Shown: positions 37,411-45,956 of the stretch, one piece after another
Layout: every line of letters starts with the position of its first letter
How positions within the stretch are numbered: position 1 is the first letter of the stretch
NCBI RefSeq assembly: GCF_001583695.1
Contig: NZ_LOBC01000017.1
Span: 186,001-250,000, forward strand
Reading direction: 5' to 3'
Source of the DNA: Bacillus wiedmannii
GTDB lineage: Bacteria > Bacillota > Bacilli > Bacillales > Bacillaceae_G
DNA length: 64,000 nt
The notes under the pieces: model-generated
The model's database searches: none
What the model was told of the DNA's origin: nothing
Seen by the model: only the letters and a program-made list of their open reading frames with translations
Program-made: the position numbers and the translations under genes

Positions 37411-37887
37411 TTATACGAGGGCTTCTACTGTATGAAATGATTGTCCTTTCGTGCCAATAATACCGAAAATCGGTAAGTCACTCAGCACCACTTCTTCTTG
37501 CTGTTTCATAAAAGATGACGTTAATTGTTTTATCTCTATCCAAACGTCATTAATACAAAGTACATTGGAATCGTTCTCTTGTTGGCGAGAAAAAATAGAA
37601 TCTATTTTATATAAACCAGCATTTTGAAAAAGCATATCAATGCGACTAAATGCATTCAAAGTAATACTGATAACGCGTTGCCAATCTCCTTGCTTTCCCA
37701 TATCATAGGATACAAAAAGTGCTTCTCCGCCTAGATTCGTAATTTCCTCCACTGTTGCTTGTCCACTTTCTTGATCAATGTCCGTCACAATTACTTTTGC
37801 GCCTTGTTTAGCCAACAAAAGAGCTGTATTACGTCCAATACCGATGCCACCGCCAGTTACGATAGCAACTTTTCCTGCAAGCTTCAT
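37411..37887 (-). CDS. Truncated short-chain dehydrogenase, probable pseudoenzyme
   Basis: 158 residues, against about 250 for normal SDRs. The NAD(P) glycine motif TGGGIGIG (near residue 10) and the NAG-like LFQNAGLY remain. Aligning the end with SDRs, the usual Ser region reads LSDLPIFGIIGTKGQS and the YxxxK motif reads FHTVEALV, so the catalytic Ser, Tyr and Lys are all absent, and the chain stops right there. It may bind a nucleotide but should not catalyse. Start ATG 37887 is eight bases after AAGGGG; ATG 37893 is too close. No frameshift was found that restores the rest. Confidence 0.75.
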   Translation of the reverse strand: MKLAGKVAIVTGGGIGIGRNTALLLAKQGAKVIVTDIDQESGQATVEEITNLGGEALFVSYDMGKQGDWQRVISITLNAFSRIDMLFQNAGLYKIDSIFSRQQENDSNVLCINDVWIEIKQLTSSFMKQQEEVVLSDLPIFGIIGTKGQSFHTVEALV

Positions 37888-37984
37888 TTTCATTACCCCT
37901 TCTATAAGTCTTACCGTCATTCAGTATACTCCTTTATGAGATTAGTCTGCAAGCAAGAAAAGTTGCTTATTAATTTGTAAGCGA

Positions 37985-38083
37985 TTACTTTTTTGCTCCT
38001 TCTTTTTTCTTACTATTACGCTGATCGAAAACTAAACCGATGAAAATTAAAATCCCCCAAAAGATTACGCTACCCCCAGTCAT
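37985..38083 (-). CDS. Small membrane protein, 32 aa
   Basis: Short gene: MTGGSVIFWGILIFIGLVFDQ then a basic tail RNSKKKEGAKK. A single hydrophobic helix followed by positive charge predicts an N-out, C-in membrane peptide. AAGGGGGA is about eight bases before the ATG, a good site. Its function is unknown; small one-helix peptides often modulate membrane complexes, but nothing here shows a partner. There is no obvious terminator link with the truncated SDR downstream. Confidence 0.65.
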   Translation of the reverse strand: MTGGSVIFWGILIFIGLVFDQRNSKKKEGAKK

Positions 38084-38221
38084 TTCAATTTCCCCCTTAT
38101 TATATAAAGATATTATTTTAATCATTATAACATTTTCTTAATTTTCAATCTATTAAAATCAAAAATGATATGGATTAACTTTTTCTTATTATATATCCTT
38201 TAAAATATATTTATATAATTA

Positions 38222-38262
38222 AAAAAGACCTTCTTATTTTATGTATAAAAAGGTCTCTGTTT
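38222..38262 (-). terminator. Probable terminator after the RDD gene
   Basis: AAAGACCTT ... AAGGTCT hairpin with a long AT loop just past the RDD gene stop; T run on the minus strand. Confidence 0.55.
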
Positions 38263-38264
38263 TA

Positions 38265-38720
38265 TTATACAAGACTTATCACTTTTGTTTTTGTAATTAA
38301 ATCTTGAAAACCACAATTATCTTTGCGGAATAACATCATATATACGTTACATAATATCGGAATTCCAAGTAGCAATATGTTCGGTAATAACAATACAAAA
38401 AACCTTATAATTAATGTTTGTAATGTTAACTTTTCACTCTTCAATGAAATTAATTTTATTCTCGTTACCTTTTTACCAACTGTAACACCGTTCCAAATAA
38501 AGGGTACCAAAATAAAATATATCGCCATTAATATAAAAACTACTGCGAGATCATATCTATAATCACCAAAACTAATATTAAAGCGATTAAAAATAGCACT
38601 ATAATTTCCGGTCGTAATAGCTACTACTGCACCATACATAACCGAGATTAAAAACATGTCAATTAGGGAAGCACCTATGCGATTCATTACAAGCGCTGGA
38701 CGATGCATCTTTAACTTCAT
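38265..38720 (-). CDS. RDD-family membrane protein
   Basis: 151 residues with three hydrophobic segments (about 18-36, 52-75 and 107-130). The RDD pattern appears as a modified N-terminal part (RIGASLIDMFLI, Arg...Asp) and the VGKKVTRIKLIS loop. RDD proteins are small membrane proteins of mostly unknown role; some affect ion or osmotic tolerance. Start ATG follows AGGAGT. Divergent from the lipoprotein gene at 38852. Confidence 0.82.
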   Translation of the reverse strand: MKLKMHRPALVMNRIGASLIDMFLISVMYGAVVAITTGNYSAIFNRFNISFGDYRYDLAVVFILMAIYFILVPFIWNGVTVGKKVTRIKLISLKSEKLTLQTLIIRFFVLLLPNILLLGIPILCNVYMMLFRKDNCGFQDLITKTKVISLV

Positions 38721-38851
38721 TTTATGTCGACTCCTTCATATCCTTCTTTACCCGTCTCATCGTACCACTTCTAAAAAACATTGTAAACTAGCGTTTCTCT
38801 TACTTTTCTTGTACAATGTGTTACAACAGCATTGTAAAGGAGGTTCCCATA

Positions 38852-39283
38852 TTGAAAAAATGGATAATCCTATTCGTCGCATTCCTATTAGCCGGTTGTG
38901 CTGGAAATACAAATCATATAACTTATACGATTAACGATGAATACGAACTCATACGTACTTCTGGAAATGCATTTGAACTTTTCCCATCGCAAGATGCTGT
39001 ATATGCCACACAATACATTCCTGCAAAAATTACAGACATAGCTTGGGATGATAAATACATTATTGCAAAACAAATTGAGGAAAAGTCAGATCCGAATAAC
39101 CCTGACGGAGCAATTGCAAATAAAAAAAGTGAGCATTATTGGATTATTGACGTAAAGCATAATAAACGTTTTGGCCCTTATAATGAAAAGCAATTTAATG
39201 AACAAAAAGATGCATTTAAAATTAAGGTACCTTTTCAAAATGTAGATTCATACATAAAAGAAAAGAAAAAACAGTCAGCATAA
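38852..39283 (+). CDS. Small lipoprotein of unknown function
   Basis: 143 residues. The start is a TTG eight bases after AAAGGAGG. The signal MKKWIILFVAFLLAGC ends with a textbook lipobox (LLAGC), so the mature protein is fixed to the outer membrane face. The mature domain has alternating strands and a conserved-looking SEHYWIIDVKHNKRFGPYN segment, perhaps of the DUF3997 type, which I cannot confirm. No catalytic motif is seen. It converges with the lipoprotein gene at 39330, sharing a hairpin. Confidence 0.75.
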   Translation: MKKWIILFVAFLLAGCAGNTNHITYTINDEYELIRTSGNAFELFPSQDAVYATQYIPAKITDIAWDDKYIIAKQIEEKSDPNNPDGAIANKKSEHYWIIDVKHNKRFGPYNEKQFNEQKDAFKIKVPFQNVDSYIKEKKKQSA

Positions 39284-39310
39284 TATTTTTAACGCTGACT
39301 GTTTTTTCTT
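39265..39310. terminator. Bidirectional terminator between two lipoprotein genes
   Basis: AAAAAACAGTCAGC/GCTGACTGTTTTTT with a 14-base loop containing T-rich DNA. Confidence 0.88.
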
Positions 39311-39329
39311 TTCTGTTTTTAAAAATCCC

Positions 39330-40094
39330 CTACTCAGAAAGTGAGATATTAAAAGTTTCTGCCTCTTTTACAACATCTTGCGTTTCTGTATCTGCTGCGA
39401 CTACATTATCTGTTGTAAACTTAATATCCTTTACCTTTTCTTTTCCATCATCAAGTATTAAGCCGATAATACCATCTCTTGTTTCACCAGGCTTATAGTC
39501 TTCCCTTGATACATTTTTTGTACCAACGAGCGTATCTTCATCATATAAAAAGTTTTGAGTTGCTACTTTAAAATGTTGCTTATCATTAATCGTAACATCA
39601 TTCATAGAGAAAAATTGCATATTTTTATTCCCGCTATTTTCCACCTTATATGTAATTTCAACGTAACGAATCGTATCACTAATCTCTGTACCACTTATCG
39701 ATGCATATAACTCCGCATCTTCTTGACTTACTTTATCTCCTAATCTACGCTTTACTTCTTCAGGAGTTAATGCCGTAAATACTTTTAATGCATTTTTTGC
39801 ATCTTTACTCATCTGCGATAAAGAGATTACTTTTACATCTTGTATGTGAAATTTCATTGGTGCTACTTCAAATGTTTGATTTACAGATTGAATCTGTTCT
39901 AACTTAAAAGTACCCCACCCTGTTTCTTTCACTTTTTGTCCTACTTTTTTCAGCTCACGCCCACCATATTCTTTTGTTTCAGGAATAGATTCTTTCTTCT
40001 TCGGTTCAACTTTCTTTTCTTCTTGATGGAAGCAACCACTTAACATAAGAAGAAAACTACATAAAACAAAAATATTTTTCCATGCTTTCATCAT
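39330..40094 (-). CDS. Lipoprotein of unknown function, 254 aa
   Basis: A signal with lipobox LSGC (Cys near residue 18) followed by a lysine/glutamate-rich linker and a beta-rich domain (RYVEITYKVENSGNKNMQFFSMNDVTI). That passage, with VENSGN and a later YKPGETRDGIIGL, is the pattern of DUF4352-like or immunoglobulin-like lipoprotein domains. Start ATG 40094 is seven bases after AGGAG. Its partner and ligand are unknown. The DUF4184 gene lies 36 bp upstream on the same strand, so the two may be co-transcribed. Confidence 0.75.
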   Translation of the reverse strand: MMKAWKNIFVLCSFLLMLSGCFHQEEKKVEPKKKESIPETKEYGGRELKKVGQKVKETGWGTFKLEQIQSVNQTFEVAPMKFHIQDVKVISLSQMSKDAKNALKVFTALTPEEVKRRLGDKVSQEDAELYASISGTEISDTIRYVEITYKVENSGNKNMQFFSMNDVTINDKQHFKVATQNFLYDEDTLVGTKNVSREDYKPGETRDGIIGLILDDGKEKVKDIKFTTDNVVAADTETQDVVKEAETFNISLSE

Positions 40095-40130
40095 ATAATT
40101 TCTCCTAACACTATCATTCATTAATCTAAA

Positions 40131-40859
40131 TTAGTCCTTTGCTTTGTAGACTATAGAAACAATGAGAAGTCCACAAAACGAACTTGTCAGTCCAGATACT
40201 ATTATACCCCCTATTTGAAAAATATGAAAATAGGGATCTACGAATGCGTAAACGATAAATACTAGAGCTGCGAAAATGATTGCCGAAACCCAATACTTCC
40301 TTTTTTCTGAAGCTATCATAATATCTTTCCCTGTTTCATCTTTATACTTCCATAGTACGTATAATAGTAATAAGAAACCAACACATGTACTCCCGTGTTG
40401 CATATATTTATACACCGGGATACTATGTAATCCTCTTTGTAACAATGGTATCTTCGTAACAAAATAGCCTGTATTATGAGTAAATGCATCCCAAACGACA
40501 TGCGTGAGCATACCAAATAAAGCAGAATAGCAAAATACAAAGAAATCCTTCCATGTATGAAGCCCCCACCTCTCATCTACTGCATATGCAAAATAGCCAG
40601 CAAACGGTTTAGGTAAATGTGTTATAAACGGCTTTTTTAAAATGTAATGATACATATATGCGAACAGAAATACAAGTGGTAAATTCAAATATAAGAATCC
40701 AAGCCATGTATGCCCAATAACACCATACGGTCTAAAGTGTAAAAAATATTCAAAATCAGGCGCCATACTGCCTAATATAAGAGCCGTTACTGAAATATAT
40801 TGAGAACGCTTTTTCACAAAAGGAAGAATTGCTGCTGGATGCGCAAATGTAAACGGCAT
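40131..40859 (-). CDS. DUF4184-type integral membrane protein
   Basis: 242 residues, about six membrane spans. The N-terminus MPFTFAHPAAILPF, then SMAPDFEYFLHFRP and GMLTHVVWDAFTHN, carries the His/Asp pattern of DUF4184 and related membrane metal-dependent hydrolase-like proteins; these residues may bind a metal. Reaction unknown. Start ATG follows AAGGAG. It precedes the 254-residue lipoprotein gene. Confidence 0.85.
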   Translation of the reverse strand: MPFTFAHPAAILPFVKKRSQYISVTALILGSMAPDFEYFLHFRPYGVIGHTWLGFLYLNLPLVFLFAYMYHYILKKPFITHLPKPFAGYFAYAVDERWGLHTWKDFFVFCYSALFGMLTHVVWDAFTHNTGYFVTKIPLLQRGLHSIPVYKYMQHGSTCVGFLLLLYVLWKYKDETGKDIMIASEKRKYWVSAIIFAALVFIVYAFVDPYFHIFQIGGIIVSGLTSSFCGLLIVSIVYKAKD

Positions 40860-41007
40860 GTTTTAACTCCTTTTCATATCTTCAATAGAATACCATCTAT
40901 CATAACGAGAGAATTGATCTTGATGCAATATTTATTTTCACATTGGAATATGATAGTTTACATGTTATAATCCACATAAAATATTCAGAAAATAAGGAGA
41001 GGTTCAC

Positions 41008-41277
41008 GTGTCATTAACACTTGCCTTTTTTCTCATTCTGCTTATCTTCTTTGTACTTACATACATCGGCTTTTTTCTGTGGAAGCACTTAAAAATTATA
41101 AAATATATGCCTGCTCTCGTTGGTTTTATAAGCGTTCTTTTTATTTTCATATGGAAGAGAATGACTTTAGGCTGGGAAGGTCTTGGCTTTGGCGCACTTC
41201 AATATACAATACTATTTGCAAGCTGTCTTACCCTTGTATTTGCTGCTTTTTTAGAATCAAAATCCGTTATGAATTGA
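41008..41277 (+). CDS. Small three-span membrane protein
   Basis: 89 residues starting at a GTG with AAGGAGAGG upstream. Three hydrophobic segments (about 3-25, 33-50 and 64-82) with short polar loops. It resembles YesK-like membrane proteins in size and composition but I cannot confirm this. The stop codon lies 10 bp before the start of the AAA ATPase gene, whose ribosome site overlaps the end of this gene, so the two are probably translated together. Confidence 0.7.
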   Translation: MSLTLAFFLILLIFFVLTYIGFFLWKHLKIIKYMPALVGFISVLFIFIWKRMTLGWEGLGFGALQYTILFASCLTLVFAAFLESKSVMN

Positions 41278-41287
41278 GGTTTATATA

Positions 41288-42040
41288 TTGATTGACGTAC
41301 CCTTTTTAAAAAATGTCACATTAAAAAAAGAAAATATCCCTAGTTTTTCCGCATATCCTTACTGTCTACCCGCTATCCGAACTTTACAATCACTTGCCTT
41401 CCATCCAAATGTAACATTCATTATTGGAGAAAACGGAACGGGAAAATCAACATTACTCGAAGCAATTGCAATCGCTTTAGGATTTAATGCAGAAGGTGGA
41501 ACGAAGAATTTCCGCTTTAGCACAAACGATTCACATTCATCTTTATATGAATACCTTCGAATTTCTAAAAGTTTCAATACACCAAACGACGGTTTCTTTC
41601 TTCGTGCTGAATCATTTTATAACGTTGCTTCTTATATTGATGAGATGGATGCTGATCTAGAAGCACGCGGGAATCCAGTTATTGACTCATATGGTGGTAT
41701 CTCACTACACAAACAATCACACGGCGAATCATTCTTTTCCTTATTTATGAACCGTTTTTCAGGACAAGGTTTATACATTTTAGATGAGCCTGAGGCCGCT
41801 CTATCACCAATGAGGCAACTTTCCATGCTTATTCGAATGCACGAACTAGCGGAACAAGGTTCACAATTTGTTATCGCGACGCACTCTCCTATTTTAATGG
41901 CTTATCCTGAATCCACTATATATTCTTTAACACAAGAAGGGATTCATGAATCCACATTAGAAGAAACAGAGCATTACCAAACGACAAAACTTTTCTTTGA
42001 AAATCGTGATCGATTATTTCATCATTTATTTGATTCTTAA
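41288..42040 (+). CDS. AAA/ABC-type ATPase (COG3910-like)
   Basis: 250 residues, cytoplasmic. Walker A GENGTGKST at 48-56, Walker B with the LYILDEPEAALSP signature near residue 160-172, and a switch histidine in VIATHSPIL. A short helical insertion replaces the long coiled coil of SMC/RecF relatives. The start is a TTG eight bases after GAGGT that overlaps the end of the small membrane gene. Relatives are annotated as predicted ATPases with no known process. Its tight coupling to a membrane protein might point to transport or defence, but there is no direct support. Confidence 0.85.
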   Translation: MIDVPFLKNVTLKKENIPSFSAYPYCLPAIRTLQSLAFHPNVTFIIGENGTGKSTLLEAIAIALGFNAEGGTKNFRFSTNDSHSSLYEYLRISKSFNTPNDGFFLRAESFYNVASYIDEMDADLEARGNPVIDSYGGISLHKQSHGESFFSLFMNRFSGQGLYILDEPEAALSPMRQLSMLIRMHELAEQGSQFVIATHSPILMAYPESTIYSLTQEGIHESTLEETEHYQTTKLFFENRDRLFHHLFDS

Positions 42041-42078
42041 TAAAAAAGAAGCAGCGATTGCTGCTTCTTTTTTATAGT
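42041..42078. terminator. Bidirectional terminator, ATPase / thiolase
   Basis: AAAAAAGAAGCAGC-4-GCTGCTTCTTTTTT between converging genes; strong T runs on both strands. Confidence 0.93.
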
Positions 42079-43247
42079 GCTTCTATAAATAATGCTACCC
42101 CAATACCGCCACCGACGCATAGAGAGGCAATTCCTTTTTCTAAACCGCGTCTCTTCAATTCATGAATTAAACTTACAGTAATACGAGCTCCTGTACAACC
42201 GATTGGATGTCCAAGTCCTACACCGCTACCGTTTACATTCACTTTTTCACGGTCTAAACCTAATTCTTTCTCTACAGCTAGGTATTGAGCCGCGAAAGCT
42301 TCATTAATTTCCAGTAAATCAGCATCTTCTAATGACCAATCTACTTTTTCTAACCCTTTACGAATTGCTGGTGCTGGTCCAATACCCATAATTTTCGGAT
42401 CTACTCCAGCTACTGAATATCCAACAATTCTAGCTAACGGTTGTAAGCCTTTTTCTTTCGCTTTTTCTTCGCTCATTAATACTAGAACCGCACTTCCATC
42501 ATTAAGGCCAGATGCATTCCCTGCCGTTACAGATCCATCTTTACGGAAAGCTGGTTTTAATCCTGCTAATTTTTCCGCTGTAATATCTGCACGTGGATGT
42601 TCATCCTTCGAAAATACTATTTCTTTTCTACGTTCTTTTATCGTAATAGGAACAATTTGCTCGTCAAAATATCCAGACTCGATTGCTTGCAGTGCCAATG
42701 TATGACTACGAAGCGCAACTTCATCTTGTTCCTCTCTTGTAATTTCATATTGGTCAACTAAATTTTCAGCCGTTTCACCCATCATAATATGGTGAATCGG
42801 ATCTTCTAGTACTTCCCACACCGTATCACGAATTTCTCCGTGCTGTAGACGTTGTCCCCAGCGGTGCTGTTTTAATGCATAAGGGCTTGAGCTCATTGCT
42901 TCTACTCCACCTGCAATTACAACATCACTTACACCTAATTGAATTTGCATTGCAGCTGACATAATTGCTTGCATACCTGAAGAACATTGACGTTGGATTG
43001 TATAACCCGTAACTGTGTCAGGAAATCCTGCCGCTAATGCAGCTGTTCTTGCAGTATTTGCTTCATCAGTTCTTTGAATACAATGACCTAAAATTACTTC
43101 ATCAACTTCGTGTGGTTCTACCCCGCCTCGTTTTACAGCTTCCTGAAGTACAGGAACCGCTAATTCTACTGGCGTTACATTTTTTAGCGCTCCTCCAAAA
43201 GTTCCAATTGGCGAACGAACTGCAGCTGTAATAACAACATTATGCAT
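42072..43247 (-). CDS. Acetyl-CoA C-acetyltransferase (thiolase)
   Basis: 391 residues. Catalytic Cys88 in [10 protein letters not shown], His in [17 protein letters not shown] and the second Cys in SLCVGGGIG are all present. The size and wording fit biosynthetic-type thiolases (acetoacetyl-CoA formation) as well as degradative ones; which direction is used is unknown. Start ATG follows GAGAGGGG. It stands alone, but the window also carries fadH and a 3-hydroxybutyrate-type dehydrogenase (47252), enzymes that handle related acyl-CoA and ketone-body compounds. Confidence 0.93.
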   Translation of the reverse strand: MHNVVITAAVRSPIGTFGGALKNVTPVELAVPVLQEAVKRGGVEPHEVDEVILGHCIQRTDEANTARTAALAAGFPDTVTGYTIQRQCSSGMQAIMSAAMQIQLGVSDVVIAGGVEAMSSSPYALKQHRWGQRLQHGEIRDTVWEVLEDPIHHIMMGETAENLVDQYEITREEQDEVALRSHTLALQAIESGYFDEQIVPITIKERRKEIVFSKDEHPRADITAEKLAGLKPAFRKDGSVTAGNASGLNDGSAVLVLMSEEKAKEKGLQPLARIVGYSVAGVDPKIMGIGPAPAIRKGLEKVDWSLEDADLLEINEAFAAQYLAVEKELGLDREKVNVNGSGVGLGHPIGCTGARITVSLIHELKRRGLEKGIASLCVGGGIGVALFIEAL

Positions 43248-43386
43248 TTTGCACTTGCCCCTCTCTTATGTACCCTAGTCAGTTTTTAGGTGAAATTCCA
43301 TAAGATGTATGTCTACATCTATCATACTATAAACATACTAAAAAATCAAAATATTTAATATAATAAAAATAGAAGGAATTAACCTT

Positions 43387-43836
43387 CTATTCTGTTAATG
43401 CATATAGAAATTTTTGTAAAATTTTCTCTGTCGTTTCATTCAATTTTGGTAACTTATCTACCGGAAAATATTGAAGCTTCAATCCCTCATGATCAAGCCT
43501 TAATTCTCCACTCACATGATGCCCCTGATACAGATGAATAACATTAAAAATTTCATCCCCATTAGGATAACGGAAATATACTTCCTTTCCTGATAAGACA
43601 CCTAGAAATTGCATGATTTTTGCAGTTAATCCCGTCTCCTCGAATAATTCTCGGCGAGCAGTTTCTTCCGTCGTTTCTCCTAGTTCCATCGCGCCGCCAG
43701 GTACACCCCAATCATATGTATCTGACCGATATTGAAGCAATACTTCTTGATTATCATTTAGTATAATTATTGCTGATCCAACAAGAATAAGTGGTCTTGT
43801 CCCAACGACTTTGCGTAACTCTTCAATATACCCCAA
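43387..43836 (-). CDS. Nudix hydrolase
   Basis: 149 residues beginning MGYIEELRKVVGTRP. Complete Nudix box: GGAMELGE, then RRELFEETG. An upstream frame extends 36 codons, but it crosses a terminator hairpin (43911-43940), while the TTG at 43836 has AAAGGAG at good distance, so I used the TTG. Substrate unknown. The protein differs from the Nudix enzyme at 19 kb in its N-terminal region. Confidence 0.87.
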   Translation of the reverse strand: MGYIEELRKVVGTRPLILVGSAIIILNDNQEVLLQYRSDTYDWGVPGGAMELGETTEETARRELFEETGLTAKIMQFLGVLSGKEVYFRYPNGDEIFNVIHLYQGHHVSGELRLDHEGLKLQYFPVDKLPKLNETTEKILQKFLYALTE

Positions 43837-43906
43837 TATGTAAACTCTCCTTTCCTCACCCTTCCTTATCATAACAAAATTTTTCTCCTTTTGTTGATGT
43901 AATTTC

Positions 43907-43943
43907 AAAGAAAAAAAAGGAAGCTTTCGCTTCCTTTTTTCCA
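43907..43943 (-). terminator. Terminator after the 97-residue gene
   Basis: AAAAGGAAGC-5-GCTTCCTTTT with A8 on one side and T6 on the other. Confidence 0.85.
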
Positions 43944-43946
43944 ATT

Positions 43947-44240
43947 TTATTTCTTAAAACTTTCATATTTTACAGCTTCAAAAGCTTCTTCAATTTCATC
44001 ATTACGATAATGAACGTATGTAAAACGCCCTAATTCTACTAATCTTGCTATTTCTTGTAACGCTTTATGTTGCTCATATGTTTCCTCCAGCTTAATATGT
44101 ACATAAAACTTCATTAATGGATGTTCATATAAAGGTTCTCCCACCTCTACATATACATCTTCAACCCCTTGTACAACTCTTACATAACTCGCAAATTGAT
44201 AAAGTGCTTCTCTGTCTGAAACGATTTTTAATGTATACAT
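43947..44240 (-). CDS. Conserved hypothetical protein, 97 aa
   Basis: 97 residues, soluble, alpha/beta, with a pattern of strand-helix-strand (MYTLKIVSDREALYQFASYV, VEDVYVEVGEPLYEHP, FYVHIKLEETYEQHKALQEIARL) that suggests a ferredoxin-like or ACT-like fold. I do not recognise the family. The ATG follows GGGGGAG, a strong site. A terminator ends the gene before the Nudix gene, so it is probably a single-gene unit. Confidence 0.75.
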   Translation of the reverse strand: MYTLKIVSDREALYQFASYVRVVQGVEDVYVEVGEPLYEHPLMKFYVHIKLEETYEQHKALQEIARLVELGRFTYVHYRNDEIEEAFEAVKYESFKK

Positions 44241-44400
44241 ATATTCTCCCCCTTTTCTTTACTATATCAAAAAGATGACCACACCATGTTGTAGAACTAT
44301 GAAATTTTTTCGACTTGTAATAAACAAGGCTTTTATCCATACATAGGGTCTTTTCCCAACATATATTATAGAAAGAATTTTTTCAGTTGAGGTGTTCCTT

Positions 44401-45018
44401 ATGGATCCATACGTCAATATATGTATTTGCATTACTCCAGGCGCCGATATTTCTGATGACCGTATCGCAAAAGATTTAGCAGTTGCAGAATCAATTTGGC
44501 ACCCCATTACATTTCAAATTAAAGACGTAATTATTTTAAATGAACTTTTTCGTTTTTCTGATCGTGAAATTAGTTATAAAAATTCTATTCAAAGTCAGGA
44601 AAAATTAGCATCCTTTTTCCAAACATGTGTAAATGAAGCTCCTGAATGTGACCTTTACATTTGTTATATTGGCAGTGATTATTTCAAAGAAACAGCCGTA
44701 ATTGCCTGCGCGTACTCTTTAGCCAAACAACAGCAACTTACTGGTTATATCGTTTTAACAAATTCGGCTGCTCCCATGAAAAATATATATACGCTCGCTC
44801 ACGAAGTCGGTCATATTTTATTTACAAGACGTGTTCACGGAAAACTTACTCACGCAGATCCTCATTCCCTAACTGGCTCGGAGCACCATCCTTCTCCAAC
44901 AAATCTTATGTACCCTATCGTACCTCGTCCTGAAAACGTCCATATTCATTCCTTATTAACGAACGAACAAAAAGAGCTCTCTTTACAAAGTTCTTTATTA
45001 CAAAGAAAAAAACAGTAA
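44401..45018 (+). CDS. Metzincin-like zinc metalloprotease (predicted)
   Basis: 205 residues. Catalytic zinc motif HEVGHILF near residue 138, with the expected Glu, followed after about 33 residues by NLMYP, which looks like the Met-turn of metzincins. The third ligand of a strict HExxHxxGxxH is replaced (Arg at that place), but a group of His and Asp (THADPHSL, SEHHPS) lies between and may supply it. There is no signal peptide, so cytoplasmic action is likely. Start ATG 44401 is six bases after GAGGTG. Substrate unknown; family identity is from motif only. Confidence 0.75.
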   Translation: MDPYVNICICITPGADISDDRIAKDLAVAESIWHPITFQIKDVIILNELFRFSDREISYKNSIQSQEKLASFFQTCVNEAPECDLYICYIGSDYFKETAVIACAYSLAKQQQLTGYIVLTNSAAPMKNIYTLAHEVGHILFTRRVHGKLTHADPHSLTGSEHHPSPTNLMYPIVPRPENVHIHSLLTNEQKELSLQSSLLQRKKQ

Positions 45019-45040
45019 CTGTCATGTTACTGTTTAAAAC
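45005..45040 (+). terminator. Terminator-like hairpin after the metalloprotease
   Basis: AAACAGTAAC-6-GTTACTGTTT immediately at the stop codon, with a short T run. Confidence 0.65.
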
Positions 45041-45068
45041 AATTTATTCCAATTAATAAACGATATAC

Positions 45069-45168
45069 CGGCTGCAAAGGATACACTATACACCTAAAAC
45101 GAATCCCTCTAAAAATCAAAATATAGTATTTCTTTGGAAATAATTTTTTGTATATCCAGAGCAGCCGC
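45069..45168. repeat. Nested imperfect inverted repeat
   Basis: CGGCTGC (45069-45075) pairs with GCAGCCG (45161-45167); inside, GGATACA pairs with TGTATATCC (one 2-base insertion) and CTATA with TATAG. The element ends in CTTTTTTT. It fills the gap between the metalloprotease and the HAAS-type membrane gene. Confidence 0.5.
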
Positions 45169-45181
45169 TTTTTTTGAAATA

Positions 45182-45943
45182 CTAGTTTACACTTTTTCTC
45201 TCTTCAATTTTTAAAGACCATCTCATTAACCCATATATACTTCCATACATAAGTAATATCTTTGCAATTCCCCAAAATACATTTTTTTCTTCTAATGCTT
45301 TAAATATAAACATAATCCCTAAAGGAACAATTAGCACCAAAACACCCATCCAACCAAGGACATACACTTCTCCAACGAAAAGTAATAAAAAGATACTTGC
45401 TGCTAATATATATGTTTGCATTGTCGATAATTGCAAAATAGGTGTACCGTACCATTTATCAACAAACATCAATAATACTAATAATAAAATGGGAACCATT
45501 ACTATTATGTAAATAATCCCGAACTCTACAAATTTATTTTTAAAAGAAGACATTCTAAACGCAACAATGGTTCCAATAATCGTAATGATTAAGACGATAG
45601 GATAGCCAATTAACTGTATATTCGTTAGTGTAAATTGCTGATTCGGATTATTAAATAAAATATGAGTTAATATCCAATACCCGCCAATACCAATTATCAT
45701 CGCAAGAATACTCTTTATACTCCCACCTTTATCTTTCTCCATCTCTTTCGCCAATTCTTCCGCATACTCTTTTGGTGAATCACCGAATATATCCGTTACC
45801 GTCTTTCCCTCTTTCTCGCCTTCTATTAAATGAAGTTCTGCATCTTCTAGAAAAGCGTCCACATCTTCTTCTTTCATTCCTTTTGTTATTAAATACACTT
45901 TCGTATCGATTAAAAACTTTTCTCCTTCTTTAGAAATCTGCAT
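45182..45943 (-). CDS. HAAS-like domain membrane protein, second paralogue
   Basis: 253 residues. An N-terminal helical domain (about 1-75; EDAELHLIEGE, TVTDIFGDSPKEYAEELAKEM) resembles the HAAS/DUF1129-type domain often encoded next to PadR regulators. Six or seven membrane spans follow. Start ATG follows GGGAGGGG. It is the third gene of a PadR-led unit (13-bp gap after its paralogue). HAAS proteins are thought to be membrane signalling partners for PadR systems; this is from family knowledge. Confidence 0.8.
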   Translation of the reverse strand: MQISKEGEKFLIDTKVYLITKGMKEEDVDAFLEDAELHLIEGEKEGKTVTDIFGDSPKEYAEELAKEMEKDKGGSIKSILAMIIGIGGYWILTHILFNNPNQQFTLTNIQLIGYPIVLIITIIGTIVAFRMSSFKNKFVEFGIIYIIVMVPILLLVLLMFVDKWYGTPILQLSTMQTYILAASIFLLLFVGEVYVLGWMGVLVLIVPLGIMFIFKALEEKNVFWGIAKILLMYGSIYGLMRWSLKIEERKSVN

Positions 45944-45956
45944 GATAACCCCTCCC

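Noticed and set aside
37411-37887. Frameshift that would restore a full-length SDR
   Set aside because: Downstream DNA on the minus strand (below 37411) is a terminator and the ATPase gene; no SDR C-terminal segment is there.
43837-43944. Longer Nudix protein beginning at 43944
   Set aside because: The extension spans a terminator hairpin of the upstream gene, and the TTG at 43836 has a strong ribosome site.
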